Origin: Antitrichia curtipendula
Lineage: Eukaryota; Streptophyta; Bryopsida; Hypnales; Leucodontaceae
DNA length: 64,000 bases
NCBI GenBank assembly: GCA_951230915.1
Contig: OX579636.1
Location: forward strand, 43,899,912 to 43,963,911
Direction of reading: 5' to 3'
The position numbers and the translations under genes were made by a program. Positions within the stretch are counted from its first letter, which is position 1. Each line of letters opens with the position of its first letter. Under the pieces are notes generated by a model. It was not told the origin of the DNA. It saw only the letters and a program-made list of their open reading frames with translations, and did no database searches. Below are positions 49,302-61,080 of this stretch, piece by piece.

Positions 49302-49812
49302 TCCTCCACCACCGATTTCTAATACCCAAAACTCTGACTTTCACAACCCTCGAACAGATCGCAACACGGACGGCTCTCGCTTAATTAATTCACTGGAGCT
49401 CAGCTTGAGACGAAGAGTTGGCAACAATGCAATCTCTCTATGAAATCATGGGACGAATTGTGTGAGTGCGCAGGCAATGTAGGTTGACATTGGTGGAGCG
49501 AGAGAGAGCACGTTCAGAAAGACATTGATGAAGCGACGTACACTGTCCGAAAGGCCGAAAAGACGGATCGGAAATGATGAGTCAGTGAGAGTTTAGGTTC
49601 AATTGCAATCTGCACAACTGTATGTAAAGGATGAAACAACACGCCACTCCACTAGATTCCCAAGGAAAGTGCGGAAGAAACAGCCCAAGGAAAGTGATAG
49701 TGAGATTGGCAGTGAGATTGCTGCAACTTATGGGCAAAACATCAGCTGCTCATCAGCTGCTCGTGCCAAACAGTCTTTCATCCAGAGCTTCCAATTCGTC
49801 CTGCTCAATGCC

Positions 49813-49935
49813 GATTTGTCCTTGACCGCTACAAATTTGTCTTTGACTCTCCTCTAATTTTGTCGGTTTGTCCATGAGCCATGCGAATTTGTCCTTGACC
49901 GCTGCAGATTTGTCGTTGATCGCTGGAAATTGCTC
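49813..49935. repeat. Degenerate 21-bp tandem repeat
   Basis: Units of the form GATTTGTCCTTGACCGCTRCA recur with period 21 and a longer irregular unit in the middle. On the minus strand this reads as a seven-residue peptide repeat of the type xxKDKFA within a 98-aa open frame (49753-50049). The period of 21 keeps both frames open, so coding is possible but unproven. Confidence 0.55.
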
Positions 49936-51509
49936 ATGTCCCCGGTTTCCTGTCCCACGGACTGTGCGAAGTCGGTCTCGGAACTGCGCAGCTAGGATAC
50001 GACAAAAGGGGGGAGCTTCCCGACAAATGGGTTTGGCGTTTCTCGCCATAACGACAAAATTCGATGTCTACAGTGGCAGGGGTGAACTAAAGCTTAGGTG
50101 GCGAAAAGGAAGAGGGGAATGTTGGGGTCGCACTATATTTAGCCACTGTATTTTAGGTATATTTAGGGCGACTAGGCGGTTGAGAGAATCAAAGAATTAA
50201 TGGGATGGAATTTGCGAAGCAACATGGCTGGAAGGGGCAATGAGATCTCCCTAACCGCTCCCAATTCTATCTTGGACAAAATTTGAAACTACCGTAATTT
50301 TTTCAAGAGAGCCGAAATGAAACTCTTACAAGAAGAAGAGTAACTCTACTCTAGTGGTATGCATTAGAGAAAATTTGGGGCCTCAAGAAGGCCGTCCAAA
50401 TTATGAACGAATTTTCCAAAAAGTGTAAATAAAAAATTAGTATTTTTTTTCCCTACAAAAATATATGAATTTTTTATTTGAACTACTACTCTAATTTTCG
50501 TAGCCTTATAGAAGTCCTATTTTTTCTCTAATGAATTGTGTGTGAATGAAGAGTCTATTGCAAATAATTCTACTACCAAAGCCATGTAGGTTTATTAGAT
50601 AGTGAGTGCCATGATTGCCAATTGGATCATCAAAAGTGAAGGTGCCAAACTCCTTCTTCAAAGAGAGAAATTCTTATCAAATATAAAATAACCTATAATT
50701 TTTCAAAATTTTCTTTACAAGTTTTATGTTATATTGATGGACATCATAGAACAAATGGAAGTCTTATGTCATTCCATGATTAGAATTTGCTAAAATGTAT
50801 TACAGACAAGGTAATCCAAGGCACATTTTAAATATAAATTGTGAAAATCTTCCACATTTAAGGGAAATGAAAAAAAATTATAAAAAAATAAATTCAACCA
50901 AACTAATTTGTACTCAACTACTATAGAAATGTAAAGGAAAAAAATTCAAAACCCTTAACTAGATGAATTGAAAGATTATCACATTTGAAGCTAGAAGAGC
51001 AAACTTCCCTAATAAAGCCAACAGACTTTAACTCCTCCAAAAGTGAGATTTTTATACTATACTTGTCTATTTTTTATAAATTTGTATCTTGTAATATGTA
51101 AGTCACATACTTGACAAATTTCAAGAGTAGCCAAGGAGTTTTGCTCATATTGCTTGAGTTGTCTAAAAGTTAAAGGCATCATAACTTTTGATCCAAGCAC
51201 CTACTTTGGAAAAAAAAGGTTATGTTCCAACTAACGAGGCACATGTTCACAACTTGTTTCATAAATTTGTGAACATCCAACCCAAATTGACTTCATGTGT
51301 AACTACCCAAGAGCTATTGCATACATTAAATAGTCACTTGGTCCATTAGGTATTTAAACATCATCTTTTATAAATAAATAAATAAATAAAAATAGTATTT
51401 CAATAAGGGAATTTTCTATATAGACGTTTCAACAACCCTAATAAATATGAAAACTTACTTCATCTTATATTGTGCATTTGGATCCAACTACATTGAGGTG
51501 GATACACCC

Positions 51510-51765
51510 AAACTGCCACTTCTTACTACTATGTCTAGTTGCTATTATGTCTAGTTACTAGTTCAATTTTCATATTTTTCTTGTAGACAAGAGAAAGGAG
51601 GTTCCAACACACCAAAGAATGCGACATTTAGATACCATATGTAAAAGTTTTTTCGAAGGGTTCAAATTTTTGGGGTAGATGTTCCAAAATTGTTTCTTTC
51701 ATATAGTTACATATTGATTTTGGAGATGTACATAGAGTGATGATGGCGGCTTAGGGAGGGTGTGA
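51510..51765 (+). repeat. Dispersed repeat R5, copy 2
   Basis: Direct partner of 29135-29380, about 22 kb away, with the same order of shared blocks (AGGTTCCAACACA, then GATGTACATAGA). It lies directly before an R1 copy, which suggests that R5 and R1 may be parts of one larger element. Confidence 0.6.
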
Positions 51766-51789
51766 GTTTGGGTGTACTCACCTTTGTTA

Positions 51790-52040
51790 CGAGTTACATT
51801 TGGGGTGGACTGGCCCCCTTGCTCAACCCTTCCAAGTCATTCCACAGGTACATGTAAAAAACAGCCCCCCTATTTTGAACTTAATTAATTTATCTTCAAC
51901 ACCGCTCCTATCTAATTAGGGGCCTTTGATTGTAACCATGAATTCAAAATTTGCAAATTTTATCATGCGTGGAAAATAAGAAAATTCAGGGGTTTCCCAA
52001 GGGTCTGAGCAAGGGGGTCAGTTCACCCCGGCCCTTTATT
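51790..52040 (+). repeat. Dispersed repeat R1, copy 1
   Basis: About 250 bases. Marked by CAAGTCATTCCA, a CCCCCTATTTTG block, GGGGCC.TTTGATTG, AATTTGCAAATTTT and ending in GGGGGTCAGTTCACCCC. The same order is found at 55215-55465 (direct) and, in inverse orientation, in three further copies from 54557 to 55215. Confidence 0.7.
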
Positions 52041-52612
52041 ACATGGTCAACAATAGTTGGCAACTTGGCATAAGCTTACTGGTCCTCCAAGCACTGAGGG
52101 TGTCCTTGTGCACCAACTTGTAACTTGAACTAAGTTTTAACTCTTCTTTTGAATTCAGTTCATCATGAATGGAGTATGGCGGAAAAAAACATAGAAAAGG
52201 TTTTGCCTAAAGGGCAAACTGTCGTTGGATGCCAGGCAAATCATTGAATCTTGAGTAGGAAACCATGGCGGCACCTTAAATCATTGCCAATCACCGTGTA
52301 GTGAAAAAAAGAGAAAAAAAAAAGAAGTAAAAATTGCTTTAGAGACAAAGATATCTAACTCAAGTGTGTTGAAATTTACAATGTTTTACATAACATTCAG
52401 TTGCCTTCAGTGAGGCTACCTTTTCCTCTTTAGAGTCCTCATCCATAAGATTCATCCTCACATCATTATTATAAGTTTTGTACCGGTATGGTGGCAATAC
52501 ATTTATGGTATGCTTTGTTATTCTTTTGCTAATTTTGGGACTGACATACAATGCAACAAATAATTGTGAAAGAAAATAATTTGTCAAAACTCCAAGAATC
52601 CAAATAGTATTA

Positions 52613-53067
52613 GAGCATCTCCACCCGTCCGCGCTACATGGAATGTGCCAAATGGTGGGTGGCGTGTGTCATTGGCATGGAAAGGGTTGGCCATGTAGCA
52701 TTGCCCTACGAACTCCCTCTTCAATGTGTCGCACGAGGGTGGGGAGTTGGCATCCCAATATTAAAGATCCCGGCAATCAAGGCAACCCAGCTTTGGGGTT
52801 ATTTTCTTTTTTTCCTACTTATATTAGAAATTGGTCATTCCTCGATGCCCACTCCTCTATTGCACACGGGTCCCAATGCTTCACTTTGTGTCATACCGTG
52901 GAACAAGTCGAATGCTCCACACACTGTAGCTTGAAGTGTGAGGATGGAGTTTTGTTGTGGCCTGCATTGACAAATTAAGAAATCTCCTACTACTAGGACA
53001 CAAAAAGAAGTCGGGACACACCAAACCATTTAGCGAGGCACTGGGGCATGCCCCAGTGGAGATGCTC
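52613..53067. mobile_element. PIF/Harbinger-like MITE, family A, copy 3
   Basis: 455 bp with perfect 12-bp terminal inverted repeats GAGCATCTCCAC/GTGGAGATGCTC and a perfect TTA target duplication (52610-52612 and 53068-53070). Subterminal AAATGGT and GTGTGTC motifs are inverted copies as in copy 1, and its length is within three bases of that copy. It has no transposase gene. Confidence 0.88.
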
Positions 53068-54556
53068 TTATACCAATGCAATTGTATCACCTTGTCATCT
53101 GCCACCAAAAATACATTTAGATGATAAAATGATCAGATTACATCATTGTCATTTGTCAAAGATATAGGTAGAGATGTCATTTTTATATTGAATTCTATTG
53201 TCCATCATGAGTCCTCAAAGGATATGGGATGATTTGATGATGGGAGCTTGACCGCTCATTGTCAAAACAAAAAATTATGTTTGAAGTATAATTTCATACC
53301 TCATTTAAGCATAGTAGAATAATTTTTCTCAAAAGATTTTGAACTACAAAAAGTTGTTAAATCAAGTTAAATTTCATTTCCAAAAATTCATTTCAGATTT
53401 CAAGCCTCCAATCAAAAGTTATAGACAAATTTCAAAGAGAATGTTTGAAAATGTAAAAAAAACTGCCCTTCCAACCCTTCTCTGAAATTTTTTCATAACT
53501 TTTGAATGAAGGATTGAAATCTCAAACGGATTTCTGAAGATGGAACTTTAGTTAACTTCTCAACTTTGTTTAGTTCAATTTTTTTTGAGAAAAGCTATCC
53601 TATTGTGCTTAAATAAAACTTTCATTTTTACTTCAAACACAATTCCTGCTTTTGACTTAATTATGCATGGTTGAGCTTCTATTCATTCTAATTTATATAT
53701 CCCACATAAATCGTGCTACCTCCTACTACCCCGAATCTATATGTAAAATTTCTATTCACACTTGATAATTCAAATTATGATTGGCTTTTGTATTAATATG
53801 TGATAACTTTTTGGTTCATTGTTTTCAATGAATAAAGACCAATGATTGTTCATACATTCATAGTGTATTGGAACTTACTTTAGCGTTCGTCATATACTTG
53901 GTACCTAGAGTACTTACTTCAATTTTTTTACAAATAGCAACGTGTGTAATTTAGCTAATGTTGTGTGTAGAACATTTTACATCATTCTGTCGGAAGAAAG
54001 GCAGCACAATTCATTGCTATTGGATGTGATGTACTATGCATCTTTAATCCTTTTAATATAGAAAGAGCATTGACGACTGTAAGTGTCCAATGACTAATTT
54101 TCAAAAAAATTATAGAAACAAAAAAATGCACATAATTCATCTTGGGGAATCTGATTTTTTTGTTGACTAGCCTAGTGAAAAGGTTTGGATAATGGTGAAA
54201 ATTCTTGAAGAGATAGTAATATGACCACATTGAATTTGAATATTCTTAGAGTGAAGGGTTTTCAGTAGATTTTGAATTTTTGACAATTGTGGGTGCTCAT
54301 TTTCTTTTTTTTAAATCACTGTAATTTCCAAATTTTTGTAGTTTGTCTTTTAATTATGCATTTGAATATTGATGAGTATTGTAATTATTCAACAAAATTC
54401 TATCCATTCATAAGCCAAAATTGAATTTCCACGCCAGATTCTCACAAGTCCACCCCACCTCATACCATTCACAAAATGACATGTGGCATTGTTTTTACAA
54501 ACATGACTAAATTTATGTCGAATCCAACCTTCATGTGGTTGGGTGAACCGCCGCCC

Positions 54557-55465
54557 CTAGCTTGTCCCTAAGGAAAAACATTGAAATTTTTATTTGACAC
54601 GCTTGATAAAATTTGAAAAATTTGAATTCATATTTGCAATCAGAGTTTCCAAATTAGCCAAGAGAGGTGTAGAAGGGAAATTAATCAAGCACAAAAAACG
54701 AGGTCTTTTATTTTACAAACACTCTTGAAATGACTTTGAGGGACAAGCAAAGGCTAGGGAAAATTGACCCCCTTATTCATGTAGAAAACACTGCATCTTT
54801 TGAATTTGCCACGCATAATCAAATTTTGAATTCATATTTGCAATTAGAGGCCCCAAATTAGCTTAAATGAAGTGAAGAAATATGAAATTGATGTGGAACA
54901 AAATTGGAGGGAAACTGTATTTTGACATTTATCCTTGATTGGGAAATAAGGGGGTCAATCTTCCTTGGCTGACGAGCAAGGGGTCAGTTCACGGCTAGGG
55001 AGGATCGACACCTCTATTGCCCCATTTTTTAACCCTGGAAAACATTGTAATTTTTTATTTACCACATATGATAAATTTTCATATTTGCAATCAGAGGCCC
55101 AAAATTAGCTAGGAGAAGTGAAGAAATACAAAATTTAAGTGGCACAAAATAGGGGACAATTTTTACATTTATCCTTTGATGGGGCAATAGAGTGTCAATC
55201 CTCCTTGGCCGTCAGTTCACCCCAACCCTTCACATGGATGATCCCCTCGCTTGTCCTTGCAAAGTCATTCCATGGATGCAGGTAAAATAAAAGACCCCCT
55301 ATTTTGTGCTTGATAAATTTATGTTGTATACATCTCCTAGCTAATTTGGGGCCCTTGATTGCAAATACGAATGCAGAATTTGCAAATTTTGTCAGGCGTG
55401 GAAATTAAATAATTTCAGGATTTTCCTAGGGGGATGAGTGAGGGGGTCAGTTCACCCCAACCCTT
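54557..55465. repeat. Cluster of four R1 repeats, three inverted and one direct
   Basis: Diverged copies at about 54557-54767, 54767-55000 and 55000-55215 lie on the minus strand relative to copy 1. One at about 55215-55465 is on the plus strand. All share TTCATATTTGCAATCAGAG (or its complement), an AAATTAGCT block and a GGTCAGTTCACCCC-type end. The head-to-tail then head-to-head layout points to local amplification. Confidence 0.7.
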
Positions 55466-55480
55466 CACATAAGGTAGTTA

Positions 55481-55684
55481 GGGTCAACTTACATGTGAGC
55501 CCAATGGGCAAAGAAAGCAACTAAAAGACAAAAACTATGCCACCGATGACCGGTAAGCGTGGAAGTAGGAGAGAGAGTTCCATCAATATCAATGTATGAG
55601 ACATTGTAGAAGGAGCTAAAAAAGTGCTTTCTATATTTCAAACATGTTGACTCCTCCCATCCACTGATACATGTAAGGAGGCCC
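55481..55684 (-). mobile_element. Harbinger-like MITE, family B, copy 2
   Basis: 204 bp, GGGTCAACTTACATG at the left and GTAAGGAGGCCC at the right, flanked by TTA on both sides (55478-55480 and 55685-55687). It is the inverse of copy 1, and the body contains GCGTGGAAGTAGGAGAGAGA as in that copy. Confidence 0.88.
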
Positions 55685-55796
55685 TTAGAATATCGGGTGT
55701 AACGTACACCACTCCTTCTGAGCCAATCAAGAGTACGCGTCGAGATTTGTCTGGGCCTCTGGGGTGGGTGGTTTCCAGAAGAAGACGACACCAATT

Positions 55797-56700
55797 TAAG
55801 AGCTGATCGCCTATTTCGAGGAAGCTAAATTCCTCAAACCAGTTTTCAGTAAATTTTCATAGGAAGAATGGTGAAATTGGCATCTAATCCAAGTCGTTTC
55901 ATATTTTTCGGACATTTGTAGAATAAGTTAGGAATTTTCAAAGATTATTGTTGTAGGCACCTATTTGTGACTATAGGTCTCTCAAAATCCGTTCCCTTGC
56001 AACTTGTAAAGAGATATGTGGGGAAACCAAGGAGATTGATTGGCTCTTGCAATAAACAACTCTTTGTCCTCGATTCACTCAATGACTAAAAGAGGTCCAT
56101 TTAAGGATCACCTCATGTCCATTCTAGAGCTTACTACAGGAGCGATTTGAAGAAGATGGGCGCTTTTAGAGCAGACTACCTTACTTGCGCACTGTTCCAG
56201 ATTTTTTTTGACGTATTCGGGATGCCTTGCAGCCAACCAGGTTACAGCTATGGCTTGGTTGTATCTACGGTGCTTCTAGAAGATTCAATAACAAGCTGTA
56301 ACATACAGCCAGTAATAAACTGCCGTGCAGGCAGGGCCTGAGGCTGACTCATCACAGCGAGGTGGCATTGCCATTTTGGGTGACATGGCGAATCTTCTGG
56401 GTTGGAGGTATGTGACAAGTGGACCAGATGCCACGGTGGATCTATCCGCATCATATACAAGGCTGGCTTTACAGCTGGCGGGGTCCTTGGATTCAGTAAA
56501 TTATGATCGTAAGGTAGGAGGTCCATAAACCGCTCATCTAAGAGCTAAATCTGAATTTTGGGGAGGTAAAACTTCTTAAAATATTTTTCAGTAAACTTTT
56601 CTTGAAAGGCAAGAGAAATTGGCATCTAACCCAAGTTGTTTCATATTTTTTGAAGCTTTGTAGATTTAGTTATGAATTTCTGAAGTAGCAGAAAAGTGCA
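55797..56700. repeat. Pair of direct repeats flanking an exon-like island
   Basis: Segments 55797-55960 and 56538-56700 share TTTTCAGTAAA, GAAATTGGCATCTAAYCCAA and GTTTCATATTTTT in the same order. Between them lies a GC-balanced 0.5-kb island. Sequence just after the first copy (55940-56190) also resembles 27940-28340. Confidence 0.55.
56331..56513 (+). pseudogene. Exon-like fragment, family not recognised
   Basis: A 183-base open stretch starts after GTGCAG and ends at AAG|GTAGGA, in phase 0 at both sides, and encodes 61 aa with normal protein composition (for example GGIAILGDMANLLGWRYV and YTRLALQLAGS). It stands out from the AT-rich repeats around it and has no recognisable partner exons nearby. 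It is probably a gene fragment carried by a transposon or left by decay. An isolated exon of a longer gene is the alternative. Confidence 0.35.
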
Positions 56701-56899
56701 TTTTTGTGGGCTCTAAAACCAACCACCTCCTCAAATGCACACCACTTGTACATTGGAAAGTGCAAAATGTACTTCTAGAGCCTAATTGGTTTTAGAACCT
56801 GTTACCTTAGATCCAAAAGGAACAAGATCGGTTTACGCTTTGAATTTTGGGGTACCTACATGTAAAATCGTATAAATAATTCTAAGCAATTCAACATGG

Positions 56900-57130
56900 T
56901 TTCTATTATTTCATTGACCCTTGAACGACGGGCTCATAACCGTGGAAATTATTTGTTTTTCCAACATGTGAATTGTTGGATTAAAATATTGCAAAAGCTT
57001 TCATTGGAAGATAAGCTACTGTAGATGATCTTTCCTTTTCACACAAATTTACGAGGATGAATAGTTGCACTTCTATCCTACAAGGAGAGATTCTTTGTCA
57101 TTCATCGGACACAAAACGTCATTGGCGGCG
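56900..57130 (+). repeat. Dispersed repeat R3, copy 2
   Basis: Shares TTTCATTGGAAGATAA, GATGATCTTTCC, GATGAATAGTTGCACTT and GGAGAGATTCTTTGTCATTCATC with the copy at 60880. The similarity continues to about 57370 with TTCTAGATT and TTTAGGCAAGAATCTAGA. Confidence 0.65.
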
Positions 57131-57669
57131 TTTATGGATTAAAAATATTTGGTAGGGTCTTGTTGGTAGTCAAAAGGGGATTCTAGATTCTCTTAGAATG
57201 CATTTTTTGAACATCTTATGAATAAAATATGAATTTCAAAATGCTAAAAACATGCGACTTTAATATGAACCCGAAAGACTCTAATCAATAGCAGGATCAC
57301 AGTTTAGGCAAGAATCTAGAATCAGGTTTGTTTTAGAGAGCGGTCAAAAGTAGATGTAGTGACCTGAATTTCAAAAGGACTTTCTAGATTAAAAGTGTCC
57401 TTTGAATGGTCAAATAGTTCCTTGTCACCCTAAAATTCCTTGCAACCATAAATATTCTTGTAGAGTGTTAATACTCTTCCTAGAGTAAAATTGATAACAT
57501 TGTTAACTAGCCTAAAGCATTCTTCCTTGGAAATTGGGATAATCTCTCATTGGATCCATAGGAGTGAATTTAGTTTATTACCTAAAGTCTTGTTGTCTCC
57601 ATAAGAACAAAGTGGATTTTTGTAGGTTCCTTCGATCTCAATTTTTGTTGTGATTTAAATTTTTTTTTT

Positions 57670-58420
57670 TTAACATTAAAAATCACATTAGCTTTCTGGA
57701 ATACAATTTTTGAATTGGTGCCTAAAAGTAAATTTTATGCCACAATAAGCCCTAAACAAAATAAAAAATAAAAAAATAAAAAACTTTGTTTCGTATAAGT
57801 AATATATTTGTCTAGTATATGGAAGATTTGATTCACTATATTTGGGGCTAGTAATGAGAAAGTTATAGACAACCTTGTTTTCTAGGCAATCTAATCATCA
57901 TCTTGAAATAATAACTTTTAGGATTATTTTTTTAGTGCAATTTTCACACATTTTTTAATATAAAGAGTTTGATAGGGTTTATTAATTAATTTGTTGGAAC
58001 AATCTCACCGTTGGGATTATTGTGTTTCAATTCTATCATAGACTTATTTACAATTTAGATTTCCCTTCAATCTTGTACCTACTTCTCCTTAACAGTTTTT
58101 CAAAGAATGAAAATCAAATGTTTGATTTTAATTTTTTTTCATTGACTTTCAACTTAATTCTTCAATATAATTACTTTTTATTCAATATTGGTATTGCAAA
58201 AAATTTAAGCTGAGAAGATTCAAAGCCTAAAACTTTAGTCTAATAAGGTACCAAAAAAGTAGTTTTCTTCATTTCAAAAGCACATATCTGATTAAAATCC
58301 ATGTGGTCAAAGTTTCTAAAATTTCTTTCACATTTTTATATTAGTCTAGTGGAAGATCCTATAGTTAGATATGTAAAAAACAACTTCCAAAGTGTTTGCA
58401 CTTTATAATAGAAATGGTAA
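57670..58420 (-). repeat. Dispersed repeat R4, copy 2 (inverted)
   Basis: Reverse-complement partner of 24330-25140 across the whole length, as described for copy 1. No intact ORF or terminal repeat was identified. Confidence 0.65.
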
Positions 58421-60346
58421 AATTGAGTAGAATTTGATGATTAAAAGACCTTGGGACCTAAAGGGTTAATATAGATAATCATGAGTTGGCTAGAAAGTTG
58501 CAACATTGGAGGCTCCCACTATCTAAGACACCAAAAGGGACCTCCACTATTAATTAACCATATAATGATGCGGTGGATTAAAATTATCCAATGGATGATT
58601 GAAAATCCTTGTACATAAGATAGAAGTACAGATGTTCATTTTTGAAATTTTATATGAAAACTGGAGTTCTTGCACAATAATTTGACCTCCAATGAGTATT
58701 GTTGGACTTTTGAAAGCAAATGATTCACAAAGTACCCCAAATGATGATTTCCAAATCATCATTTGATCATTTTTATAGGGTTAACCTATACAAGACAAGC
58801 CCATGACCACTAATTTCAAGCCTCAGTTCGCACTAAGTTTGTTGCCATTTTGCAAAATGAAAGTAAAGATAAGAATGAAAATTTTATTTTTATTTCTTAG
58901 AGATGAAATTACATGTCATCTTTCATTTACAAAAAAATATAATTTTTTGTGAAAATTTAATCTTTTTTGAGAATTTTTGAATAAAAAATCAAGAATAATC
59001 ATATCAAATAGAAAATTATTTCAAAAAATCTGAAAATTTCATAATCTGTGTGTACTTAGTGAGTAATATCATATTTTAAATTCAATTTTTAAATCATTCT
59101 ATAATTAAGATTCAATAGACATTAAAAATACACCCCAAGTTCCAATTGCAATAAAATTTTCAACTTTACAAATAAAAAAAAGAATTCAAATGGGAGTAGA
59201 AACTAGATTAGATGACCCCCATTTCACTAGTTAAGCTCAAACTAAAAAAGTATTGTTTTTACAAAGAAATTTTAGATTTAGAGCAAGAAGCAACAACTTT
59301 TCAAAATTCATTAATATAGAATATTTTGTTATATGTTAAGACAAAACACTGCAAACTTTCCAACAATGGAAGAGAAATAGTACAAGAGTACAAACTCAAT
59401 TGAATACTTTTCATAACCCATCATGAAACCCACCAAGAAAAACGTGGATGAAAAAATGCTTCCAATTTCTATCTTGATCATTGCATTGTCATCAAAAGAT
59501 CACATAATGACTCATGTGGCGTTACATGACGTTACATGACTTGTGGATTTCTTGTTGGGTCGACATTGTGGGGTTGGTGAAAGATGGCGTGGAGTTGTAT
59601 GGAGTACATTTGAACCTTGGATGTGAGTTTGAGTCGCGGCTTGGGCCTTGGCAGGGATTTTGGCACTTCGGTTGGGAACCTCGGTGTCCACATCTTCTAG
59701 GTGGAAAAAACGGAGACTCATCTTTTTCAAGTTGAGTCTCCCTTATGATGGAGTGAGAGGCTTTGCCTCAAGAACTCCATCTCAACATGCAAATCATTCT
59801 TCAAGAATGGCATCGACTTGACTTTTGTAATCTTTTGTGAGTTTTTTTTAGTTTCTTTTGAAGTTTTTCCTCACGTTTTAGCACCCATAATACACGAGTC
59901 CACTATATGAAGCTTTTCCTCACGTTTTACTTGTAAAACCACTTACTACACTTGGTGGACTCGTGCATTATGAGTGTATATTTTCTTTGCATTGCTATGG
60001 ATGTCACCAATGTTTAGTGCTTGTAATGATAGGATGTTTTTTGCATTTTTTTCATTATTTTTAGGATTTGCCGTGATTTTGATATACATCAAAATCACAT
60101 GACATTTTCCTATGACCACGGTGACCACTGTTGGTTAGTAGCTATTGAGTCTTGGTGTAGTTAGATTGCTAACCAATTACAAGGCACACTGTTGACTTTT
60201 GGCACACTTTGTCGCATGTTAGCTCACATTCCATTGAAAGGAGGTAGTCAATGGGAGGGCTGTAGACAGACGTCAATGAATCCAAATCATGGTAGTTGGG
60301 AAATGATTGGCAACTAGCCGCAACATAGACAAGAACAACAAGCTTA

Positions 60347-60549
60347 GGACCAGCTTACATGTGAGCCAGATGGGCAGAAAAAGCAACTAAAAGTCAAGAA
60401 CAGTGCCACCGATGATTGGTAAGCATAGAAGTAGGAGATAGAGTTCCACCAATATTAGTGTATTAGACACTGTAGAAAGAGCATAAAAATGCTTTCTAAA
60501 TTTTGACCCTATTGATTCCTCCCACCCACCGATACATGTAAGGAGACCC
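60347..60549 (-). mobile_element. Harbinger-like MITE, family B, copy 3
   Basis: 203 bp, GGACCAGCTTACATG at the left and GTAAGGAGACCC at the right, flanked by TTA (60344-60346 and 60550-60552). The orientation matches copy 2. Terminal repeats have a few more changes than in the other copies. Confidence 0.85.
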
Positions 60550-60879
60550 TTATTGATGAAGTGGACAACAAACTCCTTCATCTTACTGTGTTTATAAACA
60601 AAAAACAAAACAAAAAAACAAAAAAACATACTGAAGCTTCCTATTTCGGAGTAATTCCCTGTGCCATTGTATATCTATAATTTGTCGTTATACCAAGAAA
60701 ATGCCAACTTAGCTGCTTCTGTTCTTTGTGGCAAACTAGCAACTGAAATGAAGCAGTACTCATCACTACAGATTTCAATTAAAATTCATTACACGATACT
60801 TCCTCAACAAGGGGAAGAAAAAGAAAAAAAAAAGGCTTTCCAATAACTTTGGAGAGTTTATAACATTGTTCAAAGCATC

Positions 60880-61080
60880 AAAGGACGAACTAGAAATCAT
60901 CCATTTTGGTTTAAAAAAAAATACAAAAGCACTCATTGGAAGTCAAAGTATTGTAGAAGATCTCTCCTTCCAATACACAATTATGAAGATGAATAGTTGC
61001 ACTTAATATATCCTGTCAGTACGGAGAGATTATTTGTCAGTCATCAACTAAAAATTGGCCTTAGTGTCAATTAATAAGCA
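60880..61080 (+). repeat. Dispersed repeat R3, copy 3
   Basis: Shares CACTCATTGGAAGTCAAAG, AAGATCTCTCCTTCCA, GATGAATAGTTGCACTT and GGAGAGATTATTTGTCA with copies 1 and 2. The match to copy 2 extends to about 61340. Confidence 0.65.

Larger units (their letters stand above)
49302..52612. other. Dioxygenase promoter side and AT-rich gap
   Basis: The first 900 bases are GC-balanced and hold a 21-bp repeat tract at 49813-49935, open in both directions, but no recognised gene. From 50.2 kb the sequence is AT-rich with an (AAAT)n run near 51368, the R5 copy at 51510-51765 and one R1 copy at 51790-52040. Confidence 0.5.

Noticed and set aside
51368..51390. (AAAT)n and other simple repeats as a CRISPR-like or satellite array
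   Set aside because: Simple microsatellites only; no spaced unique sequences.
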